From an uncultured Candidatus Saccharibacteria bacterium (GTDB lineage: Bacteria; Patescibacteriota; Saccharimonadia; Saccharimonadales; Saccharimonadaceae): DNA of 12,186 nucleotides. Each line of letters starts with the position of its first letter. Within the stretch, counting starts at the first letter, position 1. Below are positions 5,298 to 11,530 of this stretch, in pieces. A model generated the notes under the pieces. That model saw only the letters and a list, made by a program, of their open reading frames with translations, was not told the origin of the DNA and made no database searches. A program made the position numbers and the translations under genes. The stretch is taken from positions 1-12,186 of the forward strand of contig CAMZGF010000018.1 of the NCBI GenBank assembly GCA_947306315.1, given 5' to 3'.

Positions 5298-8200
5298 CGG
5301 CTTTTTCACCTACAATTTGTTTAATTTTAGCAATTAAGTCATCACATGCTTCAACTTTGAAGCTCATCACCATAGCCTTTTTTTCGTCACCATCTTTTAA
5401 TACTAGGACGACTGGCGATAGCCCTGGATAGACATCACAAGTCTTCTTAATATTGGTGAGTTTTTCTGTATCATCAGGATCTTCGATTAAGATATAGAGT
5501 TTTTCGGAGCGTGGATCTTTTACATTAGCCTTCGGCTTAAAGATTGTTGCAGCTTTCTGCTCCTCTTCCTTTTTCTTTTCTTCTTCAGTTTTTTCAATTA
5601 CTGGCTTTGGTTTATAGGTACGTCTTTTTGGAGCATCTTCTGGGTCTGGCAAAACCTCGCCGGTTGACTCATAAGAAGACAGGACCTCATCAGATACAAG
5701 CGAGATTGATTTAACGATAATTTTTATGTCGGACGAGTGATTACCGTCGCGATCTCGGTCATCGACGGTTCCAGTCACGCGGATTATATTATCGACAGCG
5801 ATTTTGTCGCCTTCTTCTTCATAGACCTTTGGGAAAACTGGGAATTCAATTGAACCAGTCTTGTTCTCAAGCGTAACAATCGCCATCTTCCTACCTGAAG
5901 CTTTTGTCATGACAATGCGAACATTTGAAATAATACCACCGACTGTAACAGTTTTATCAACGTAGTCAGATGAAACATACGAAAACGGATGAGTCTGTTC
6001 TCTAAAGTACGTCTCATATTTATCAAGCGGATGAGCAGAAAGATAGAGGCCCATAAGATCACGCTCCCAGAGGAGTTGTTCTTTTTCCGATACTTTAGCA
6101 GGCGCTTCAACAAGTTCAGGCTCTGGGACTTGTCCAACTTCACCCATCATACCAAAGAGATCGGTCTGACCGTTTGCGGATTCCTTTTGCATTCTTGAGC
6201 CATAAGCCTGGATTTGTTCAAGGTTAAAGAGTAAATCCGAGCGTTCAGCAAAGCAATCGAATGCACCGGTTTTAATTGCAGATTCCCAAGACTTCTTATT
6301 AAATTTCGTCGAATCGACACGTTTTGCAAAGTCGCAAACTGATTTGAACGGGCCGTTTTTATCACGCTCAGGAATCACAACTTCCTCAATAAGCGCCTTA
6401 CCCATACCCTTAATTGCTGAAAGGCCGAAACGAATCTTATTTTCACCACCAACGATTGCAAAATCAGAGTAGGACTGGTTAATATCAGGGCCAAGCACGT
6501 CGATGCCCATTGATTTACATTCGCTCATCTCAATCGCAAGACGATCAGTTGAGCGCATATCGGAAGTCATGAGCGCAGCCATGAAAGCATCTGGATAATG
6601 GGCTTTAAGATAAGCTGTCCAGTATGCAATCAATGCGTAACACGCAGCATGAGACTTATTAAAACAGTAGTTAGCGAATTCGAGAAGTTGTACCCAGAAT
6701 TTCTCAGCAATTTCCTCGGTTGCACCGCCAATTTCGACTGCGCCTTTAATAAACTTTGGCTTTAGCTCGTTCATGAGCGCAACTTTCTTCTTACCGACAG
6801 CCTTACGCAAAGTATCAGATTCGCCACCCGTAAAGCCACACCATTCACGCGAGATCTGCATGAACTGCTCTTGATAAATCATAATGCCGTAGGTAGATTT
6901 AAGTGCATTTTCGAGGCCTGGATGGAGATAGGTAATTGGTTCTTCACCATGTTTACGGCGAATAAACGAATCAATAAACTGCATTGGACCAGGGCGATAG
7001 AGTGCCACCATAGCGATAATATCCTCGAAGCTCGAAGCCTTAAGATCTTTAAGATATTTCTTCATACCGCCAGATTCAAGCTGGAAGACACCGGTAGTTT
7101 GAGCGCGCTGAAGAAGTTTATAGGTCTCTTCGTCATCAAGTGGAATTGAATAAAGATCAATATTGTCTTTATAAACTTTTCTGACCATACGAAGACAATT
7201 ATTCATAACAGAAAGGTTCATGAGACCCAAAAAGTCCATCTTAAGAAGGCCGAGTTCCTCAACCTGGGTTGATGGGAACTGAGTTGAAATAATCTGCTCG
7301 TTATTTACGCCAGTCTTCTTTGCGACTTCAAGCGGAAGGAATTTAACAAGATCATCTGGTGCAATCACAATACCACAGGCATGAACACCGTGCGAGCGGA
7401 CGGTTCCCTCGAGCTTAATTGCATAATCTAGCACTTCCTTTGCTTTTGGATTGGTTTCATATTCATGACGAAGATCTGGAGATTCAACGATTGCACGAGA
7501 AAGTGGGACATGGTGGCCCATTTCTGGATCTGGCACCATTTTTGCAAGACGGTCTGCTTCAGCGTATGGAACCTCAAGCACACGTGCAACATCACGTACT
7601 GCCATCTTACCCATCATCTTACCAAACGTACAAATATTTGAGACACGGCCCTTACCATATTTCTCAGTACAGTATTCAATCACCTCGTCACGACGAGTAT
7701 CTTGAATATCGGTATCAATATCAGGCATGGAAATACGATCTGGATTAAGAAAGCGCTCAAAGAGGAGATCATATTTTAGCGGGTCAAGCTCGGTAATACG
7801 AAGTGCATATGCAAGGATAGCACCTGCTGCCGAACCACGGCCTGGACCATAGACAATTCCCTGTTTCTTACCCCAGTTAATGAAATCCTGAACAATAAGG
7901 AAGTAGCCGTTATATCCCATTTTATCGACGACTGATAATTCATAATCAATACGCTCGAGGACGTTTTCTGGCAGAATCTTTCGACATTCCTCGACAGTCA
8001 TCTTCTCAGCTTCTTCCTGAGTTTTGCCACCATAGCGGAAGACAAGGCCCTGGAAGACAAGCTTATCAAGATATGTTTTTTCTGTTTCACCCTCTGGAAC
8101 TTCATATTTTGGAATCAAAATGCGTCCGAGCTGAAGTTTAGTTGAACAGCGACCTGCGATAATTTTAGTGTTTTTTACTGCTTCTGGGCAATCATCTTTC

Positions 8201-9063
8201 CATCTTTCAATGATTTCCTTTGGCGGGATGACGTGAAGTTGAAAATCTTTCAAAGTCATGCGGTTCTGATCGGAGAGATTTGATGCAGTACCAATACAAA
8301 GGAGTACTTCATGAGCATCCTGGTCCTCATGTTTCAAATAGTGGCCATCGCATGTAACAACTAGCGGTAAGCCGGTTTCTTTTGCAATCTTTTTAAGGCC
8401 TTCATTGATCTGGTTCTGAACCTCCCAGTGAGTTGGTGATTTTGGATGGCCGTGATCCTGCATCTCAAGATAGAAACGATCGCCGTAGACTTTGTGATAC
8501 CATTTTACAAGTTCCATTGCGCCGTCATAATCACCGTTTTTAAGGCGAACTGAAATCTCGGAGCTAGCACAACCAGAGAGACAGATAATCCCCTCATTAT
8601 ACTTTTCCATAATTTCATGGTCAATACGAGGCTTATAATACATACCAGTAGTTTCAGCTTCAGTTGCGAGGCGACAAAGATTTTCAAAACCCTCATCGTT
8701 CATCGCAAGAAGCGTGATATGATAGCGTTCTTTATCAAATGCTGGATCTTTATCGGTGCGTTTTCTAGCTGCGACATAGGCTTCACATCCAAGGATTGGT
8801 TGAACACCCTTTGCTTCAGCTTCCTTATATAATTCGACAAGACCAGACATGGTGCCGTGATCTGTGACGGCAACTGCTTCCATACCTTGTTCGACAACAT
8901 AATCGACAAGATCAGGTATTTTAGTAAGCCCATCAAGGAGCGAATAGTGGGTATGGTTATGGAGATGAACGAAATCTTTTGGCTCAAGTTTCTTACCATC
9001 AACTTCTTCGCGAGTCAAAAAAATGACTGGCTTTTCTGTTTTTACCTTTTCCTCCTTTGACAT
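5284..9063 (-). CDS. dnaE: DNA polymerase III subunit alpha (replicative polymerase)
   Basis: This is the C-family polymerase that copies the chromosome. The 1259 residues include: a PHP domain with HLHNHTHYSLLDG (33-45), TDHG (67-70) and CDGH (238-241); a palm with GPGRGSAAG (407-415), PDIDTD (447-452, catalytic Asp448/Asp450) and the third Asp in LLKMDFLGL (Asp610); finger and clamp regions; an internal beta-clamp motif QTDLF (966-970); an OB fold (about 1037-1120); and a Glu/Lys-rich linker (about 1156-1172) before a final domain. The PHP metal-ligand positions look intact. About 30 residues precede the PHP domain. There is no Shine-Dalgarno before the ATG at 9061-9063. TATAAT ends exactly 6 nt before it, so the mRNA is probably leaderless; AAAGGAGG occurs only inside the coding sequence. 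The gene lies just downstream of the DUF5665 gene. Confidence 0.98.
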   Translation of the reverse strand: MSKEEKVKTEKPVIFLTREEVDGKKLEPKDFVHLHNHTHYSLLDGLTKIPDLVDYVVEQGMEAVAVTDHGTMSGLVELYKEAEAKGVQPILGCEAYVAARKRTDKDPAFDKERYHITLLAMNDEGFENLCRLATEAETTGMYYKPRIDHEIMEKYNEGIICLSGCASSEISVRLKNGDYDGAMELVKWYHKVYGDRFYLEMQDHGHPKSPTHWEVQNQINEGLKKIAKETGLPLVVTCDGHYLKHEDQDAHEVLLCIGTASNLSDQNRMTLKDFQLHVIPPKEIIERWKDDCPEAVKNTKIIAGRCSTKLQLGRILIPKYEVPEGETEKTYLDKLVFQGLVFRYGGKTQEEAEKMTVEECRKILPENVLERIDYELSVVDKMGYNGYFLIVQDFINWGKKQGIVYGPGRGSAAGAILAYALRITELDPLKYDLLFERFLNPDRISMPDIDTDIQDTRRDEVIEYCTEKYGKGRVSNICTFGKMMGKMAVRDVARVLEVPYAEADRLAKMVPDPEMGHHVPLSRAIVESPDLRHEYETNPKAKEVLDYAIKLEGTVRSHGVHACGIVIAPDDLVKFLPLEVAKKTGVNNEQIISTQFPSTQVEELGLLKMDFLGLMNLSVMNNCLRMVRKVYKDNIDLYSIPLDDEETYKLLQRAQTTGVFQLESGGMKKYLKDLKASSFEDIIAMVALYRPGPMQFIDSFIRRKHGEEPITYLHPGLENALKSTYGIMIYQEQFMQISREWCGFTGGESDTLRKAVGKKKVALMNELKPKFIKGAVEIGGATEEIAEKFWVQLLEFANYCFNKSHAACYALIAYWTAYLKAHYPDAFMAALMTSDMRSTDRLAIEMSECKSMGIDVLGPDINQSYSDFAIVGGENKIRFGLSAIKGMGKALIEEVVIPERDKNGPFKSVCDFAKRVDSTKFNKKSWESAIKTGAFDCFAERSDLLFNLEQIQAYGSRMQKESANGQTDLFGMMGEVGQVPEPELVEAPAKVSEKEQLLWERDLMGLYLSAHPLDKYETYFREQTHPFSYVSSDYVDKTVTVGGIISNVRIVMTKASGRKMAIVTLENKTGSIEFPVFPKVYEEEGDKIAVDNIIRVTGTVDDRDRDGNHSSDIKIIVKSISLVSDEVLSSYESTGEVLPDPEDAPKRRTYKPKPVIEKTEEEKKKEEEQKAATIFKPKANVKDPRSEKLYILIEDPDDTEKLTNIKKTCDVYPGLSPVVLVLKDGDEKKAMVMSFKVEACDDLIAKIKQIVGEKAVVLK

Positions 9064-9069
9064 ATATTA

Positions 9070-9078
9070 ATTATATCA
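9070..9078 (-). promoter_or_regulatory. Extended -10 promoter of dnaE
   Basis: TGATATAAT on the minus strand is an extended -10 with a consensus TATAAT (9070-9075). The -35 region is poor (GGTTAA at the 17-bp position). Standard spacing puts +1 on the A of the dnaE ATG. A weak 4-bp stem (AAGG/CCTT) plus a T7 run just upstream could partly terminate transcription from the DUF5665 gene. Confidence 0.55.
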
Positions 9079-9092
9079 CAAAAAAAGGATTA

Positions 9093-9374
9093 TTAACCCT
9101 TACGTAATACACTAAGTAGCCAGTCAATCAACGTAACATTGTGAGGCAATAACGAAGAGAGCCAAGTCAGAATAAAGACAACGATTGCGACGATAACAGT
9201 ACCGCCTAGGAATGTGCCAAGGCCAAAGAAAATACCGCGGAAGAAATTCACTTTATAGACACGGCCACGATTTCGATATAAATCGTAAAAAAGATCATCA
9301 AGAACCTGCTCCTCAGCAGTCAACTCTGTCTTTGTGATTTTCTTCTCACGGATATTCTTTAGTTTGTTCGACAT
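9093..9374 (-). CDS. DUF5665-like small membrane protein
   Basis: This 93-residue protein has a charged cytoplasmic N-terminus (1-40), the segment NRGRVYKVNFFRGIFFGLGT (35-54), and one long hydrophobic segment (about 48-76). The pattern of an aromatic FxxG stretch running into a glycine-rich membrane helix matches DUF5665 as I recall it; the function of that family is unknown. A short amphipathic or hydrophobic tail (79-91) ends it. Its ATG (9372-9374) overlaps the stop of the upstream gene by one base (TAATG), and no separate ribosome binding site is visible. Translation is therefore probably coupled to the 9374-9667 gene, and the two proteins may act together at the membrane. It lies 29 nt before dnaE. 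Coding status is strong; the family name is moderately sure. Confidence 0.82.
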   Translation of the reverse strand: MSNKLKNIREKKITKTELTAEEQVLDDLFYDLYRNRGRVYKVNFFRGIFFGLGTFLGGTVIVAIVVFILTWLSSLLPHNVTLIDWLLSVLRKG

Positions 9375-9667
9375 TATTTCTTAGCTGTTTTTTTTGCAGC
9401 TTTTTTAGCAGCTGGTTTCCTTGCAGCTGGTTTCTTTGCAGCAGCTTTTTTTACAGTTTTCTTAACTTCTGCAGCTTTTTTAGTTACATTTTTCTTAACG
9501 GTTGAAGCAGTTTTCTTAACTTCTTTAGTTGCTTTTTTAGCAGCCTTACCAACTTTTTCGCGATTTTCCTTCTTTGAGAAGAAGATGCCTGCAGCAGCTG
9601 CGCCAGCGCCAACAATAGCACCTAGTAAAAATCCACCTTTTTTCTTCTTCTGAGCCTTTTTAGCCAT
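9374..9667 (-). CDS. YtxH-like membrane protein with long Lys/Ala-rich tail
   Basis: The 97 residues begin with a basic stretch (MAKKAQKKKK). A Gly/Ala-rich membrane segment follows (11-30, GGFLLGAIVGAGAAAAGIFF), then SKKENREKVGKAAKKA, the pattern of the YtxH-like family. From about 41 to the end it is almost only Lys, Ala, Thr, Val and Pro, with histone H1-like blocks such as KKPAARKPAAKKAAKK (78-93). The tail is strongly positive and faces the cytoplasm under the positive-inside rule, so binding of DNA, RNA or acidic proteins is plausible but inferred. The ATG (9665-9667) is directly preceded by AAAGGGTGGAAA. Its promoter is at 9708-9736, and it is translationally coupled to the DUF5665 gene. 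The DNA of the tail is repetitive (GCAGCTTTTTTA-like units on the plus strand), so slippage and length variation are possible. Confidence 0.85.
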   Translation of the reverse strand: MAKKAQKKKKGGFLLGAIVGAGAAAAGIFFSKKENREKVGKAAKKATKEVKKTASTVKKNVTKKAAEVKKTVKKAAAKKPAARKPAAKKAAKKTAKK

Positions 9668-9707
9668 TTTCCACCCTTTCTAGAGATGAGTTTATTAATT
9701 TACCTAC

Positions 9708-9736
9708 ATTTTAGCATAAGCAAAATAAAAATGCAA
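9708..9736 (-). promoter_or_regulatory. Promoter of the YtxH-like/DUF5665 pair
   Basis: TTGCAT (9731-9736), a 17-bp spacer and TAAAAT (9708-9713) with extended TGC. Predicted start near 9701, about 35 nt of leader. The -35 overlaps the U-run of the preceding terminator (9735-9740). Confidence 0.8.
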
Positions 9737-9762
9737 AAAAGACCGCCCTGAATAGGGCGATC
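9735..9762 (-). terminator. Intrinsic terminator of the galU-like / 9791 gene unit
   Basis: GACCGCCCT (9741-9749) and AGGGCGATC (9754-9762) form a 9-bp stem with one G-U pair and a 4-nt loop, followed on the minus strand by TTTTTT. It lies 28 nt after the stop of the 9791-10081 gene. Confidence 0.88.
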
Positions 9763-9790
9763 TCTTACAACTAACAGGAGTAAATGTTTT

Positions 9791-10081
9791 TTATTCATCG
9801 TCATCACGACGGCGTTTCTTCCTATGGAAGAATTTTTTACCGATATATTCAGCGAAATAACCTCGGGCGATACCGCCAATCGAAGTCATGTCTTTGATAT
9901 TATCGGCGACATCATCGACCTTATCAGCAATTGACTGACTGGTTTCGACGACTTTCTTCGCCTGTTTCGTGAGTTTGATGAGTTTTACTAGCAGAATGAT
10001 GCCAAGAACTAAGAACACGAATAACGTGAAGCTTAAGATTCCGACAATAATCCATTCTGCAATGTTTAAATTATTTGTCAT
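9791..10081 (-). CDS. Small single-pass membrane protein with cytoplasmic coiled coil
   Basis: I do not recognise a named family. The 96 residues have one strong hydrophobic segment (about 9-35, mostly Ile, Leu, Val and Phe). A basic KLIKLTKQAKK stretch follows, and then a heptad-like region (about 42-68, VVETSQSIADKVDDVADNI) likely to form a coiled coil. The end is very basic then acidic (KKFFHRKKRRRDDDE). The layout recalls DUF948-like proteins, but I cannot confirm that. The ATG at 10079-10081 has AAGGAG five bases before it. It starts 29 nt after the galU-like gene and has its own near-consensus promoter inside that gene's end, so it can be made with it or alone. A strong terminator follows. 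Membrane topology with the long part inside is inferred from the positive-inside rule. Confidence 0.8.
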   Translation of the reverse strand: MTNNLNIAEWIIVGILSFTLFVFLVLGIILLVKLIKLTKQAKKVVETSQSIADKVDDVADNIKDMTSIGGIARGYFAEYIGKKFFHRKKRRRDDDE

Positions 10082-10098
10082 CTTTACTCCTTAAGCTT

Positions 10099-10127
10099 AT
10101 TATAGGACTTTTAAGCGTTTTTGACAA
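10099..10127 (-). promoter_or_regulatory. Internal promoter of the 9791-10081 gene
   Basis: TTGTCA (10122-10127), a 17-bp spacer and TATAAT (10099-10104). The -35 lies within the last codons of the galU-like gene. Predicted start is near 10092, only about 10 nt before the ATG. Confidence 0.65.
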
Positions 10128-10989
10128 ACTCTTTGATTGTGTCACCGAAGTCTTCGTTGTCGAAGGTATATTGCATAAGAGCAAACATGTAGTTTTTTGG
10201 ATCACCAGTTGTCATCCAGTGGCCTCTTGTCTTCTCAACAATAACATCACCTTCTTCGGCCATCTTTGTGATTGCATCGACAGTCCATAGCTCGCCATCA
10301 AGACCAGTATTCTTTGGATCAAGATGCTCGAATACTTCTGGAGTTAAGAGGTAGCGACCATATGAAGTAAGGTTTGATGGAGCATCTTCGATTGCTGGCT
10401 TTTCAACGATATTATCAAGAGTCATTTTTGATTCATCAGCGAGTTTAATGATGCCATATTTGTTAAGAACTTCGCGTGGCATTTCTTGAGAAATGATGAT
10501 TGCCTTTGCTTCTGGATGAGCTTCGTAGCTCTCGATGAGAGTCTTTATATCTGAAGAACCGAAGACTACGTCGTCTGAGTAAGCAACAACAAATGCTTCG
10601 TCATCATTAATAAATTTCTTTGCTGATGCGATTGGTGAACCGTTTCCATATGGATAAGCTGGATCCTGCTCGATTACAACAATCTTAGGGAAGTTGAGAA
10701 CTTTATTAATAGATTCATAACGATCATCTTTACCTTGCGCATGAAGCTGTTTCTTGATTTTTGTACAAGCATTATTAAAGTAATCTTCGTAGATTTCTTT
10801 ACCTTCATGAGTAGCAACAATAATAATTTCTTCGATACCTGCTTCTACACATTCCTCGACGACGAGTTGCATAATAGGTTTGTTTCCGAGAGGAAGCATA
10901 GCTTTTGGAACAGTTTTGGTGATTGGTAGATAACGGCTAGCAAAACCAGCATCGGTGATGATAGCCTTAGTAGGTTTTTTGTAATTCAT
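10111..10989 (-). CDS. galU: GalU-like UTP-glucose-1-phosphate uridylyltransferase (divergent nucleotide loop)
   Basis: GalU joins UTP and glucose-1-phosphate to UDP-glucose for envelope glycans. The 292 residues align with the family along their length: TVPKAMLPLGNKPIMQLVVEE (residues 26-46 region), IEQDPAYPYGNGSPIASAKKF (107-126 region), SDD (138-140), VEKP (195-198), LTSYGRYLLTPEVFEHLD (207-224) and DGELWTVDAI (231-240). Two active-site segments differ from usual GalU: AGFASRYLP (14-22) instead of AGLGTRFLP, and YGNGSPI instead of LGLGHAV. Sugar or nucleotide specificity may therefore differ, and RfbA-like or another nucleotidyltransferase role is possible. The start is ATG 10987-10989, with AAGGAG five bases upstream. 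The frame stays open for 58 codons further, but that part crosses the promoter and is hydrophobic, unlike any family member. Promoter at 11009-11038. Confidence 0.82.
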   Translation of the reverse strand: MNYKKPTKAIITDAGFASRYLPITKTVPKAMLPLGNKPIMQLVVEECVEAGIEEIIIVATHEGKEIYEDYFNNACTKIKKQLHAQGKDDRYESINKVLNFPKIVVIEQDPAYPYGNGSPIASAKKFINDDEAFVVAYSDDVVFGSSDIKTLIESYEAHPEAKAIIISQEMPREVLNKYGIIKLADESKMTLDNIVEKPAIEDAPSNLTSYGRYLLTPEVFEHLDPKNTGLDGELWTVDAITKMAEEGDVIVEKTRGHWMTTGDPKNYMFALMQYTFDNEDFGDTIKEFVKNA

Positions 10990-11008
10990 AAGTTCTCCTT
11001 GAGACTTC

Positions 11009-11038
11009 ATTATAACATATGGAAATATAATTTGTAAA
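11009..11038 (-). promoter_or_regulatory. Promoter of the galU-like gene
   Basis: TTTACA (11033-11038), an 18-bp spacer and TATAAT (11009-11014) with extended TGT. Predicted start near 11002, a leader of about 13 nt that carries AAGGAG. It interleaves with the divergent promoter of the 11102 gene. Confidence 0.7.
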
Positions 11039-11048
11039 ATGATAAAAT
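11020..11048 (+). promoter_or_regulatory. Candidate promoter of the 11102-11374 gene
   Basis: TAAAAT (11043-11048) preceded by TGA (extended -10), with a weak -35 TGGAAA (11020-11025) at 17 bp. Predicted start near 11055. This promoter physically overlaps the minus-strand galU-like promoter (11009-11038), so the two may compete for RNA polymerase. Confidence 0.5.
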
Positions 11049-11101
11049 ATATGTAGGAAGGAAGGTATTTCTTGCCTGCACATTTATAGGAGGTGATTTT
11101 T

Positions 11102-11374
11102 ATGAAGAACTGCCAGATCAGTTCGAGTAATAAGAACGAAAAGATCATAAAAATCGGCTCCAATAATACGGAGCCGAAGGATATTGAAGCTCACGATAGT
11201 ATGGAGGGGAACCTACATTACACATCATCGATCGTTCGATATATTTCTGCTGAGATTAGCGACTTAAAAAAGGTATTTAAAATACCCGATGAAGAAATGC
11301 CGCCATACGATTTATTTAAATCGTATCATAAGAAAAAGCAGAATAAAGAGATTATCGAACACCAAAATACGTAA
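11102..11374 (+). CDS. Unrecognised 90-aa protein with strong ribosome binding site
   Basis: I do not recognise this protein. It starts MKNCQISSSNKNEKIIKIGS, is hydrophilic with no membrane segment, has a single Cys near the N-terminus, and ends in a Lys-rich tail (SYHKKKQNKEIIEHQNT). The central part (about 38-66) could form helices. The ATG at 11102-11104 follows AGGAGGTGA (11088-11096), the strongest Shine-Dalgarno in the window, so high translation is expected unless blocked. A GTG at 11093 overlaps that site and is rejected. Two things are odd. A perfect intrinsic terminator for the opposite strand lies inside the coding sequence (11149-11177), and the 3' flank carries a Shine-Dalgarno complement (11424-11433). 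Both suggest RNA-level control. Its own terminator is at 11437-11469. Coding status is fairly likely from codon pattern and signals; function is unknown. Confidence 0.68.
   Translation: MKNCQISSSNKNEKIIKIGSNNTEPKDIEAHDSMEGNLHYTSSIVRYISAEISDLKKVFKIPDEEMPPYDLFKSYHKKKQNKEIIEHQNT
11149..11177 (-). terminator. Antisense intrinsic terminator inside the 11102-11374 gene
   Basis: TCGGCTCC (11154-11161) and GGAGCCGA (11170-11177) form a perfect 8-bp stem with an 8-nt loop. On the minus strand it is followed by TTTTT (11149-11153). No U-run follows on the plus strand. It would stop minus-strand transcripts before the galU-like promoter, yet no sizeable minus-strand gene lies upstream of it in the window. 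Confidence 0.6.
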
Positions 11375-11383
11375 TGACGAAGA

Positions 11384-11419
11384 TCAGGTGAGTTGAGTGT
11401 CTTTAGATCTTCTTGTCAT
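11384..11419 (-). other. Possible 11-aa minus-strand small ORF with strong Shine-Dalgarno
   Basis: On the minus strand GAAAGGAGG (11425-11433) is followed by 5 nt, ATG (11417-11419) and eleven codons reading MTRRSKDTQLT, then TGA (11384-11386). The ribosome binding site is excellent, but the peptide is tiny and no clear promoter lies upstream. It could be a leader peptide or antisense-RNA ORF. Alternatively it is simply the mirror image of a functional anti-Shine-Dalgarno on the other strand. Confidence 0.2.
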
Positions 11420-11436
11420 GTTAACCTCCTTTCGAC

Positions 11437-11469
11437 GGGGCCGAGCTGAGTTTTATCGGCCCCCTTTTT
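11437..11469 (+). terminator. Intrinsic terminator of the 11102-11374 gene
   Basis: GGGGCCGA (11437-11444) pairs with TCGGCCCC (11456-11463), a perfect 8-bp stem with an 11-nt loop, then C and TTTTT (11465-11469). Its left arm is also complementary (one G-U) to TCGGCTCC at 11154-11161 inside the gene. Confidence 0.88.
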
Positions 11470-11470
11470 A

Positions 11471-11499
11471 TTGTTTATTTTTTAGATATTTGATAAAAT
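11471..11499 (+). promoter_or_regulatory. Promoter of the HdeD-like gene
   Basis: TTGTTT (11471-11476), a 17-bp spacer and TAAAAT (11494-11499) with extended TGA: the same combination as in front of the FAD-oxidase gene. Predicted start near 11506. It begins right after the U-run of the preceding terminator. Confidence 0.65.
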
Positions 11500-11530
11500 A
11501 AGCATAAGAATAATAAACTTAAGGAGTTAT

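Larger units (their letters stand above)
11375..11469 (+). ncRNA. Structured 3' UTR or sRNA with exposed Shine-Dalgarno complement (candidate)
   Basis: After the stop codon the plus-strand RNA can fold a 12-bp hairpin (ATGACGAAGATC 11374-11385 with GATCTTC 11406-11412 and GTCAT 11415-11419; 2-nt bulge, 20-nt loop). A single-stranded stretch containing ACCTCCTTTC (11424-11433) follows, and then a terminator stem. This is the layout of an antisense-acting 3' UTR or small RNA. Seven bases (11424-11430) complement the AGGAGGT (11088-11094) of the same gene. No separate promoter is evident, so a 3' UTR is as likely as a free sRNA. Confidence 0.35.

Noticed and set aside
9380..9550. Short imperfect repeats on the plus strand resembling a tandem repeat or CRISPR-like array
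   Set aside because: They are codons of the Lys/Ala-rich tail of the YtxH-like protein; units vary in length and no spacers are present.
10990..11163. 58-codon N-terminal extension of the galU-like frame
   Set aside because: It crosses the mapped-looking promoter (11009-11038), is hydrophobic unlike any family member, and the ATG at 10987-10989 has AAGGAG at the right distance.
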